Positions 1 through 5,761 of a DNA stretch of 13,434 nucleotides are shown here, piece by piece; position 1 is the stretch's first letter, and each line of letters begins with the position of its first letter. The notes under the pieces are model-generated. The model saw only the letters and a list, made by a program, of their open reading frames with translations, did not search any database and was not told the DNA's origin. This DNA is from a bacterium. Its GTDB lineage: Bacteria > UBP15 > UBA6099 > DSWB01. The DNA lies in contig JAGUYV010000172.1 of assembly GCA_020061125.1 (NCBI GenBank), positions 1 through 13,434 of the forward strand, read 5' to 3'. A program made the translations under genes and the position numbers.

Positions 1-79
1 CCACAATTCCCGACTGCGCAAGTGCGTCCTGCACCGCACTCGTTCTTTCTGGCTGCAGATAAGCGACAATCATTTTCAC
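1..79 (-). CDS. nitrogen regulatory protein PII (GlnB/GlnK family), N-terminus only
   Basis: Reading the minus strand from a GTG at 79-77 gives 26 codons that continue off the left edge. They start MKMIVAYLQPER and go on to TSAVQDALAQSGIV. This matches the first beta strand and helix of PII proteins, which open with M-K-x-I-x-A-x-I-x-P followed by an amphipathic helix ending in a short L-x-x-x-G-I/V segment. PII trimers sense 2-oxoglutarate, ATP and ADP and control glutamine synthetase, ammonium channels or NtrB. An ATG two codons in (73-71) is an alternative start; the GTG was chosen because the leading M-K is typical of the family. The ribosome binding site is weak (a G-rich run and AGG just upstream). 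A sigma-54 promoter lies about 63 bases upstream, which is how many glnB/glnK genes are controlled. The T-loop and C-terminus are outside the window, so GlnB and GlnK cannot be told apart. Confidence 0.72.
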   Translation of the reverse strand, partial: MKMIVAYLQPERTSAVQDALAQSGIV

Positions 80-141
80 GGCGCCTAACCCCCATTTCTT
101 GTGCGCGGGACACGATAGCGCCGCGCACTGCCAGTTCATAA

Positions 142-158
142 TGCAAAACCCGTGCCAG
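142..158 (-). promoter_or_regulatory. sigma-54 (RpoN) promoter for the PII gene
   Basis: The minus strand reads CTGGCACGGGTTTTGCA, which matches every defined position of the sigma-54 consensus YTGGCACGRNNNTTGCW, including the -24 GG and -12 GC with correct spacing. The GC of the -12 element is at 144-143, so transcription should start near 131-132, about 52 bases before the PII start codon. Such promoters need an enhancer-binding activator, here most likely NtrC under nitrogen limitation (inference from the gene). I did not find a convincing NtrC palindrome between 160 and 320. Confidence 0.8.
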
Positions 159-272
159 CGCGGAACCGTCGGGAATTTCATGGGGTTAAAACGATGTTTT
201 AGGATTGAACGCGAATTTCAAACAGCAAAGCCACCGCCTTTTGCGGCGCGTTTTTGTCATCTTTCCCTAAGC

Positions 273-315
273 GCGGCACATAAATGTAGCCTTTCGGCAA
301 GACATGATGTGCCGC
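273..315 (-). other. long hairpin with GAAA loop directly after the fapA stop
   Basis: On the minus strand GCGGCACAT (315-307) pairs perfectly with ATGTGCCGC (281-273), 9 bp. Inside it, ATGT pairs with ACAT, then GCC with GGC, closed by a GAAA loop, a GNRA tetraloop on this strand only. Small unpaired bases separate the three stems. It begins 5 bases after the fapA stop codon. No U-run follows, so it does not look like a simple intrinsic terminator; a 3' stability element or processing site is possible. Chance pairing cannot be excluded. Confidence 0.4.
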
Positions 316-319
316 CTTT

Positions 320-1807
320 TCAGTACGGACCCATGACGATATTTTCGTTCTGTTCGGAGAAGCTGCAGTATTTGCTCTCCTGGCGAACGGAGTATGTGGA
401 ATTCGGGGTGATGATTTTCACATTCGGGTGGCACACGCCGCGCACGCGGCATACGCCGCCCTTGAGCGCGTCGAGCTTGCGGCGGAAAAATTTGAGCCGC
501 GAAGACGCGTCGTCAATCATGGCGTCGAGCTGCTGCAGCGCGGGCACGGATTTTTTGAGAAGCTCTTCCTTGTCCGGGGGCAGATCTCCCTTGTCCCTGC
601 GGTCCTCGAGGGTTCTGACATTGAGCGCGAGCTTCTGGCGTTTTTCCAGAAACGCGGCCAGATCTCTTTCCAGGTCTTTGTAGATTTTTCCGGAGCGCGG
701 GCCAAGGCCGATTTCCACCACGGTTTCGGTGAACGACGGCGAACCAAGTTCCGTGACATCGCAGACCTTGCCGCACACGATGCGGCCGCCCATGATGCTG
801 CCCTTGGGGTTGGACAGGGTGATGTTCTCCCCGGCGAAGAGCTGGCTGTGGCGCGCGGCCTGGGTGATGGTGATGTCGCGGTCGGCCTCCACGATGCCGC
901 TTTCCACGGACCGGATGACCACGCTGTCGCCCGCGGTGATGCGGCCTTCGTTCATGCCGTACAGCCCGCCGCCCACGAAAGCGCTGCCCCCGGCCTGCAC
1001 CGTGGCTTTTTCCACATTGCCTTTTATCTGGATGTCCTGCGCGGCCTTGACCGTGAACTCCGCCAGCACATTGCCGTGAATCAGCACGGAGCCGTCGAAA
1101 TCAATGTTGCCCACGCCGAAGTCCACATCGCCGGGCACCTCGAACACTGGGCTGACGAAGAGCACGCCGTCGCGCAGGATGGGCTGGCCGCTGATGGCTG
1201 CGGTGACGGTCAGTCCGTCCTCGCTCAATTCCGCATTGTCTCCGGGAACCAGATCCGCGTCGCGGCCCATGACCGCAGGAATTTCGCCGCCGCACACATC
1301 ACGGCCCGGCTCGCCCATGGTGGGCGGAGTTTTCACTGCCATGACCGCGCCCTTGTCCACGCTGTCCACCAGATTCAATTCATAGGGGTTCACATTTCCC
1401 TGTTCATCCGGCTCCAGGCGCACCACGCCGCGATCAATGTTGAATGTGTATTCGATGCGCGCATGGCGGCCGTTCGTGGGCGCCTGCCCATGGGCCGCGG
1501 ACACGAAAAATCCAAACGACCCGTACATAAAAATCTCGGACACGGCTTTTTCGTCAATGCCGAAACACACGCCCGCATCGCGCAGTGCGTCCAGCACATC
1601 CTGCGGCCCGAGGTCGCGGCCTGCGTCCAGCGGGGCCTTTACACGCACCCACGCCTTGAGCCGGTCCTCGGCGATTTTCACCGCGACGGGCGCGTCGTCC
1701 TGCTCCAGTTCGGCTTGCTGGCGGTCGTATTCCTCGAGGCTTTTGAGAAGCTCGTCCTCGCGGCTCGGGGCGGCCGGTTCCGGGTCTGGCTGTTTATCCC
1801 TGGGCAT
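320..1807 (-). CDS. fapA: FapA / DUF342 family polymer-forming protein
   Basis: 495 residues. An N-terminal alpha/beta domain (about 40-210) is followed by a right-handed beta-helix-like stretch rich in G-x-V/I repeats (about 210-350, with segments such as GNVLAEFTVKA and GDSVVIRS), a charged coiled coil (about 370-450), and a short C-terminal strand region ending in CSFSEQNENIVMGPY. This order and length are those of DUF342/FapA proteins. In vibrios FapA links the glucose PTS to flagellar or transcriptional control; in most bacteria the function is unknown and a membrane or cytoskeletal scaffold has been suggested. The reading frame is open 25 codons further up (to 1882), but AGGAG at 1819-1815 sits 7 bases before the ATG at 1807 and the extra residues are a low-complexity Arg/Pro tract, so 1807 was chosen. 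It lies 128 bases after the acyltransferase gene and could be co-transcribed with it. The C-terminus looks complete. Confidence 0.85.
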   Translation of the reverse strand: MPRDKQPDPEPAAPSREDELLKSLEEYDRQQAELEQDDAPVAVKIAEDRLKAWVRVKAPLDAGRDLGPQDVLDALRDAGVCFGIDEKAVSEIFMYGSFGFFVSAAHGQAPTNGRHARIEYTFNIDRGVVRLEPDEQGNVNPYELNLVDSVDKGAVMAVKTPPTMGEPGRDVCGGEIPAVMGRDADLVPGDNAELSEDGLTVTAAISGQPILRDGVLFVSPVFEVPGDVDFGVGNIDFDGSVLIHGNVLAEFTVKAAQDIQIKGNVEKATVQAGGSAFVGGGLYGMNEGRITAGDSVVIRSVESGIVEADRDITITQAARHSQLFAGENITLSNPKGSIMGGRIVCGKVCDVTELGSPSFTETVVEIGLGPRSGKIYKDLERDLAAFLEKRQKLALNVRTLEDRRDKGDLPPDKEELLKKSVPALQQLDAMIDDASSRLKFFRRKLDALKGGVCRVRGVCHPNVKIITPNSTYSVRQESKYCSFSEQNENIVMGPY

Positions 1808-1814
1808 GAGCGGT

Positions 1815-1819
1815 CTCCT
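1815..1819 (-). promoter_or_regulatory. ribosome binding site that decides the fapA start
   Basis: The minus strand has AGGAG followed by a 7-base spacer and the ATG at 1807-1805. The longer frame starting at 1882 has no comparable site. A 7-bp perfect hairpin (GCGGCCG, loop, CGGCCGC; 1840-1859) lies just upstream and would be in the 5' untranslated leader if 1807 is the true start. Confidence 0.7.
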
Positions 1820-1935
1820 GTGGCGCTGGAATGGGCGCGGCGGCCGGTTTCGCGGCCGCTGCTCCTGACTATATATCGTCATAACCGTGGCGCGGGTTTA
1901 TGAAACGAGATAATAATCACACGCCGCAGGGCAGG

Positions 1936-2631
1936 TCATGGGGCCGTGGCGCGTGGGCGGTCTTTGCGCAACAGTTCCAGCACGCCCTGGCGCACGCGCT
2001 CGGCCTCGCGGTCCAGAGCCTCGCGGTTTTGAATATCCGCCTCCGACAGGTTCAAGCGCATGGGCGCGCCGAACCGAACCGTGACTTTCACGGGCAGCAG
2101 CACGGGCGCGGGCAGCAGCCATGTTGGCGGCTGGCCTTCCTCTTCCTTGATCCACAGTATCGGGCCGGCCTCCTCGATGCCCGCCACGGACACCGGCACA
2201 ACGGGCGCGCCGGACAACGCCGCAAGCCTCGCCACCCCCGGGAAAAAACGCCGGATGCGGTACGGCGTGGCGATCGAATTGTTGTTCCCTTCAGGGAAAA
2301 TGCCCGCCGCGCCTCCGCTCTTGATGTAATCCGTGATCTCATCGTACGGGAACGGCTTGTTCTTGCTCACCAGAATGGCGTCGAACGCCGCGCACAGCTT
2401 GTCCCACAGCGGAAACTCGTCCCCGTAGCTCCAGGCGATCCAGCGGATGGGCCGGTCCGCGAGCGCGGTGTTCAGCACGAAGCCGTCCCACCCGAACCAG
2501 TGCGTATGGTTGGGCGCGAGCAGGAACCCCTGGCCCGGCGGCGGGATGTTGTCCCGGCCGATGACCTCGAGGCGGTGAAACGCTTTCACCAGCGGCGCGG
2601 CCGCGCGAATGATGTCCCTGTGAAAAGCCAT
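1936..2631 (-). CDS. PlsC-like 1-acyl-glycerol-phosphate acyltransferase family protein
   Basis: 231 residues, the normal size of a short PlsC/LPLAT-family enzyme, which transfers an acyl chain to a lysophospholipid or related acceptor at the inner membrane. Visible motifs: NHTHWFGWD at 41-49, which contains His44-x4-Asp49 (the catalytic HX4D pair); GGAAGIFPEG at 106-115 (the FPEG substrate-binding motif III); and GAPVVPVSVAGIEEAG at 141-156 (motif IV region). The catalytic His is two residues later than in the usual NHxSxxD arrangement, so the active-site loop is atypical. No clear membrane helix is visible. GGAG lies 10 bases before the ATG, with a TATAAT promoter about 40 bases upstream. 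Substrate is unknown; membership in the superfamily is well supported, a role as true PlsC is not. Confidence 0.82.
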   Translation of the reverse strand: MAFHRDIIRAAAPLVKAFHRLEVIGRDNIPPPGQGFLLAPNHTHWFGWDGFVLNTALADRPIRWIAWSYGDEFPLWDKLCAAFDAILVSKNKPFPYDEITDYIKSGGAAGIFPEGNNNSIATPYRIRRFFPGVARLAALSGAPVVPVSVAGIEEAGPILWIKEEEGQPPTWLLPAPVLLPVKVTVRFGAPMRLNLSEADIQNREALDREAERVRQGVLELLRKDRPRATAP

Positions 2632-2668
2632 TGCCTATCGTCTCCATAAAAAATTGAACGCCGGAAAT

Positions 2669-2697
2669 ATTATACACCCGCTGCGGCGGGGTCTTTA
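2669..2697 (-). promoter_or_regulatory. sigma-70-type promoter of the acyltransferase gene
   Basis: A perfect -10 TATAAT is at 2674-2669 on the minus strand. A weak -35 (TAAAGA, 2697-2692) lies 17 bases upstream. The spacer contains a 5-bp hairpin (CCCGC, loop, GCGGG; 2677-2690). Transcription would begin near 2662, leaving a leader of about 30 bases. The -35 is poor, so another factor may help. Confidence 0.5.
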
Positions 2698-3332
2698 ATA
2701 ATTTGAATTACCGCAGGTGCATGCTGCACGCCATGCCGCACTAACTCGAGCGCCGGGATTTTCATGTTTGCGGCAACCGCCTTTAACCGCGTACCATGGA
2801 TTCCAAGCATCGAGGCTGTTTCAATAAGGCATTTGAATGATGAAATTCCGTGAAAATCCTGTCGTGTAACAAAACGGAAGCCATAAGAGGCGTGGAAACG
2901 GCAAGGCACCGTCATAACGGTTCAAAACGCGAAATCATAGAGAGTTGGAAGAGCTGCATGCACATAGATGGGGGGTATTGCCATGGCCCGCCTTTGACGC
3001 TGTACAGGTTTTTCACGCGAACACGCACGAATGACAAGTCCAGGCATTTGTCCACCAGCTTGAGAACGAGAGCTGATGTGCCTGTGATTTCCGGGCAATT
3101 CCTGCTCCCTTGCTTGAGCAACGCCGAATGACAGCATCGCTCTTGCTCGTTGGCATCATTTATGCAAAAGTTCTTTTCATCACCTTCCAAGATTAATGCG
3201 ATGAGTTTGAAAGCAATTCTGCAATGAGAGCGACTACAGAATAACAGGCTTCGTTCCTACAGCTTTGAAACGATATCAATGGTCTGCCATTTGGAATCTT
3301 TATATCGTGCTCAACGCCCGCACGGGGTTGTG
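2698..3332. other. gene-poor, AT-richer intergenic region
   Basis: This stretch has clearly lower GC and mixed third positions compared with the flanking genes, and no reading frame I can assign to a family. The longest frames are short (about 80-90 codons) and lack good ribosome binding sites. One minus-strand frame (2915-2670) holds a segment that loosely resembles a helix-turn-helix (ETASMLGIHGTRLKAVAANM), but its codon use is not like the neighbours and its stop overlaps the -10 box of the acyltransferase promoter. I see no tRNA, terminator or repeat array. It may be a decayed gene or simply a divergent promoter region. Confidence 0.4.
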
Positions 3333-3341
3333 TGGTATAAT
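3333..3341 (+). promoter_or_regulatory. extended -10 promoter of the nfeD-SPFH operon
   Basis: TGGTATAAT is a perfect extended -10 element (TGnTATAAT). No good -35 is present at the usual distance, which extended -10 promoters tolerate. Transcription would start near 3348, about 50 bases before the TTG start codon of the NfeD gene. Confidence 0.55.
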
Positions 3342-3383
3342 TGTTTTTGCGCATCAGCGGCGGATTGGAATTCGGACAATGAC

Positions 3384-3391
3384 GGAGGAGG
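3384..3391 (+). promoter_or_regulatory. strong ribosome binding site that sets the TTG start of nfeD
   Basis: GGAGGAGG followed by a 7-base spacer and TTG at 3399. The same frame runs upstream to an ATG at 3279, but that start lies before the -10 promoter and its added residues do not resemble NfeD, so the TTG is preferred. Confidence 0.75.
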
Positions 3392-3398
3392 CCGGACC

Positions 3399-3848
3399 TT
3401 GGACATACTGTTGACCCCCTGGGTGCTGTGGGCGCTGCTGGCCCTGGCGCTGCTTGTCATGGAAGCGTTCTTGAGCGGGTTTTTCATTTTCTGGTTCGGC
3501 ATCGGGGCGATCCCCGCGGCGATAACCGCGTTCGCGGTTCCCAACAACATCGTGCTGCAGCTCGCGGTGTTCGCGGCGGCGTCCATTGTCGCCATGGTCG
3601 CGGGCCGGCCTTTCACAAAGCGGCTTTACAAGGGCGGGTCGGACGAGAAATTCGGCGCTGACCGGCTTGTTGGATCGTGCTGCGTGGTGCAGGAAACCAT
3701 AGACCCGGACACGGGCAAGGGCCTGGTGCGTGCGGAGCACGACGAATGGCGCGCGGAAACCGCGGACGGATCCGTGGTGGAAAAAGGCGCAAAAGTGCGT
3801 GTGGTGCGCATTGCGGGCACGCGCCTGATCGTGGAAGCAATGGACTGA
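3399..3848 (+). CDS. NfeD family membrane protein (short form)
   Basis: 149 residues from a TTG start. Two to three transmembrane helices (about 8-23, 27-46 and 50-68, with WALLALALLVMEAFLSG at the start) are followed by a soluble C-terminal beta-barrel of OB-fold type (about 85-148, containing GLVRAEHDEWRAE and ending KVRVVRIAGTRLIVEAMD). The typical NfeD signature W-x-A near the barrel centre and the final G-x-x-L-x-V-E are present. The short NfeD form lacks the serine protease domain. NfeD proteins are partners of SPFH proteins, and the next gene, 44 bases downstream on the same strand, encodes one. Together they likely form a membrane microdomain or quality-control complex, by analogy with YbbK-YbbJ/QmcA systems. 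Confidence 0.88.
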   Translation: MDILLTPWVLWALLALALLVMEAFLSGFFIFWFGIGAIPAAITAFAVPNNIVLQLAVFAAASIVAMVAGRPFTKRLYKGGSDEKFGADRLVGSCCVVQETIDPDTGKGLVRAEHDEWRAETADGSVVEKGAKVRVVRIAGTRLIVEAMD

Positions 3849-3849
3849 C

Positions 3850-3863
3850 GGCGCGACTGCGCC
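3850..3863 (+). other. small intercistronic hairpin between nfeD and the SPFH gene
   Basis: GGCGC, a four-base loop GACT, then GCGCC, followed by TCTACA. It starts right after the nfeD stop. The sequence resembles half of the palindromic repeat unit found at 5063-5237 (also GC-rich arms followed by CTACA), but the match is short and may be coincidence. It could modulate relative expression of the two genes. Confidence 0.25.
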
Positions 3864-3892
3864 TCTACAACAGATAACGGGAGGTTATTGCA

Positions 3893-4954
3893 ATGGGAGG
3901 AACGGCAGCAGCGGCTCTTGGAATTTTCCTGATGGGGTTCCTGGTTTTTCTCGTAATCGCCGCGGCGCTCATGATCCGCATCATCAAACCCTATGAGCGC
4001 GGCATCATCGAGCGGCTCGGAAAGTACCAGAAGACCGTGGACAGCGGCATGACGGTGATTCTGCCGTTCGGCATTGACTCGCTTGCCAAGGTGGACATGC
4101 GCGAGATGGTGCTGGATGTGCCGCCCCAGGAAGTCATCACATCGGACAATGTGGTCGTGACCGTGGACGCGGTGATTTACACCGAAGTCACGGACCCGGT
4201 GCGCGTAAAGTACAATGTGGAGAATTTCTATTTGGCGACCATAAAGCTTGCGCAGACCAACCTGCGCAACCTGATCGGCGACATGACCCTGGACGAATCC
4301 CTCACCTCGCGCGAGGGCATCAATGTGAAGCTGCGCAACATTCTGGACGAAGCCACGGACAAATGGGGCGTGCGCGTGGCGCGCGTGGAACTGCAGCGCA
4401 TCGAGCCGCCCGCGGATGTGACCACGGCCATGCACCGGCAGATGAAGGCCGAGCGCGAACGCCGCGCCATGATCCTCGAGGCCGACGGCATGCGCGAATC
4501 CGCCATTAAAAAGGCCGAGGGCGTGCGCCAGTCGCAAATCCTTGAGGCCGAAGGCCAGGCCCAGGCCATCCGCCTCAAGGCCGACGCCGACCAGTACCAG
4601 AAGCTCACCGTGGCCATCGGCGAAGCCCAGGCCATCGAAACCGTGTACGGCGCCATCCACAACGGCGATCCCACGGACGACCTTATCGCCATCAAGTACC
4701 TCGAAGCTCTGCAGGGCATCGCGGACGGCCAGGCCACGAAAATTTTCCTGCCTCTGGATTCTGCATCCCTCATGGGCAGCATCGGCACGCTTGCGGAATT
4801 GTTCAAGGATCGCATGGGCCAAGGCCCCACACGCGGTCACAAAGGCTACAAGCGCCCCGAGCCGCCCAAGCCCGCGGAACCGCCTGTACCGGAAGCGCCC
4901 AAGTTCAACCCGGCGTATCCCAATCCGGCCCTGCCTCCCGACCAGATGGCCTGA
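3893..4954 (+). CDS. SPFH/stomatin-like membrane protein (QmcA type)
   Basis: 353 residues. A single N-terminal membrane helix (about 8-28) precedes the SPFH/band-7 domain (about 29-190): RIIKPYERGIIERLGKY, then SGMTVILPFGID, VITSDNVVVTVDAVIYTEV and WGVRVARVELQRIEPP, all hallmark blocks. A charged heptad-rich region (about 180-250, MKAERERRAMILEADGMRES and AEGQAQAIRLKADAD) forms the oligomerisation coiled coil. A C-terminal proline-rich tail (about 310-353) is unusual but common in divergent members. GGGAGG sits 8 bases before the ATG. It is the second gene of an NfeD-SPFH operon; the proteins form large ring assemblies in the inner membrane and are linked to FtsH-type proteolysis in relatives. 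Family assignment is firm, the precise function is not. Confidence 0.92.
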   Translation: MGGTAAAALGIFLMGFLVFLVIAAALMIRIIKPYERGIIERLGKYQKTVDSGMTVILPFGIDSLAKVDMREMVLDVPPQEVITSDNVVVTVDAVIYTEVTDPVRVKYNVENFYLATIKLAQTNLRNLIGDMTLDESLTSREGINVKLRNILDEATDKWGVRVARVELQRIEPPADVTTAMHRQMKAERERRAMILEADGMRESAIKKAEGVRQSQILEAEGQAQAIRLKADADQYQKLTVAIGEAQAIETVYGAIHNGDPTDDLIAIKYLEALQGIADGQATKIFLPLDSASLMGSIGTLAELFKDRMGQGPTRGHKGYKRPEPPKPAEPPVPEAPKFNPAYPNPALPPDQMA

Positions 4955-4971
4955 ACCGCGGATAGTGATTT

Positions 4972-4986
4972 GCCGGCTCTACCGGC
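4972..4986 (+). terminator. possible weak terminator hairpin after the SPFH gene
   Basis: GCCGG, loop CTCTA, CCGGC, 17 bases after the stop codon, followed by GCGCTTTG. The stem is only 5 bp and the T-run is three bases, so termination here is doubtful. Confidence 0.25.
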
Positions 4987-5062
4987 GCGCTTTGCCCATA
5001 AAAACATTCCGGCGGAATCGCCTGCCGCATCGCCTTCAGCGATTTATTGGCAACTATCATTG

Positions 5063-5237
5063 ATGTAGGGCGCGGTCGCCGAACCGCGCCGGAACCAAGT
5101 GACGACTTGCTGTCCGATGCATCTGCACATCGCGCGGCGCAAATTGTCAGACATGGTTGCCGGTGGCTGTGCGCTTTGAAACTCATCATGGATTCCCGTT
5201 ACAGAATAAGGCGCGGTTCGGCGACCGCGCCCTACAT
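5063..5237. repeat. REP-pair / MITE-like element with 28-bp perfect inverted repeats
   Basis: The arms at 5063-5090 and 5210-5237 are exact reverse complements over 28 bases, separated by 119 bases. Each arm carries its own palindrome: GGCGCGGT and ACCGCGCC around a 6-base loop (5069-5090 and 5210-5231), with ATGTAG at the outer edge. Two hairpin units in inverted orientation are the layout of bacterial REPINs or BIMEs; a small non-autonomous transposon is the other reading. I see no target-site duplication at the edges and no open frame of note inside. It lies between two convergent transcription units, where it could also end transcription from both sides. The rest of 4955-5387 holds nothing else I can assign. 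Confidence 0.8.
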
Positions 5238-5387
5238 TACCCCTCATGTTGTTTGACGCTTATGCTGCAATTTATGAAATAGCAGAAAAACACGACGGGG
5301 GCGATGGCCCTCTCATAATCCTGTATCAACCGCAGCCACCCATAAATCTTCACCTGTCCGTTGGGAGACACCCTTGCGCGATGCGCG

Positions 5388-5756
5388 TCAGTCCGGCTGG
5401 AAGCACCCGGAAATCATGTCGCCGGTCTTGATGTTGTGGGTGCGGATTGCGCCCGCGGGCATTTCGAGGGCGGCGCGCGCGCCGCGGCGGGGCATGAAGC
5501 AGCGCCAGGGCCGGATACTTTCGCGCAGATCCACGATGCGGCCCGCGGAGTCCGTGAAAATCACATCTATGCAAAAACGCATGAAGAAGGTGTGAATGGA
5601 GGTGCATGGGGTGAGAATCAGGGCGTCGGCACGGCCGAACGCGCGGCGGAACATGAGGCCCAGAAAGCGGGACGCAAACGAATCCGCAACCGCGGCGCTG
5701 TGCGCGATGACTGCGGGGCGGCTGCTGTCAGGCTTGTGCAGTGTCAGGGTCTTCAT
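5388..5756 (-). CDS. DUF192 family protein, last gene of the Tad operon
   Basis: 122 residues covering the whole DUF192 fold: SRFLGLMFRR at 29-38 (the G-L-M-x-R block), CTSIHTFFMRFCIDVIFTD at 51-69 (the H-x-F-x-M-x-x-x-I-D-V-x-F block), and EMPAGAIRTHNIKTGD at 98-113 (the L-E-x-P-A-G-x-x-x-x-x-x-I-x-x-G-D block). The usual Pro before Ile-Asp-Val is a Cys here. DUF192 proteins have a compact beta fold and no agreed function. No signal peptide is seen, whereas many DUF192 proteins are exported. The ATG is 5 bases after the tadC stop, so it is almost certainly translated with the pilus genes; whether it serves the pilus is unknown. Confidence 0.88.
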   Translation of the reverse strand: MKTLTLHKPDSSRPAVIAHSAAVADSFASRFLGLMFRRAFGRADALILTPCTSIHTFFMRFCIDVIFTDSAGRIVDLRESIRPWRCFMPRRGARAALEMPAGAIRTHNIKTGDMISGCFQPD

Positions 5757-5761
5757 GGCGA

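Noticed and set aside
428-445. TGGCAC on the plus strand as a further sigma-54 site
   Set aside because: No TTGC at the required spacing and no start codon of a real gene downstream.
99-683. 194-codon plus-strand frame spanning the PII promoter and the fapA 3' end
   Set aside because: Runs across a sigma-54 promoter and antisense to fapA; no family features or ribosome binding site.
428-1903. 491-codon open frame on the plus strand, opposite fapA
   Set aside because: It is the antisense shadow of a recognisable DUF342 gene in high-GC DNA; its His/Ala/Val-rich translation matches no family and it has no ribosome binding site.
3626-4840. 404-codon minus-strand frame opposite nfeD and the SPFH gene
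   Set aside because: Antisense of two clearly recognised genes; composition is typical of shadow frames.
5047-5256. Short frames in both directions over the inverted repeat (with repeated GRGRRTAP-like peptides)
   Set aside because: The peptide repeats simply reflect the DNA palindromes.
5286-5310. Possible terminator after DUF192 on the minus strand
   Set aside because: The stem is only 4 bp (GGGC/GCCC) and the T-run is 8 bases away.
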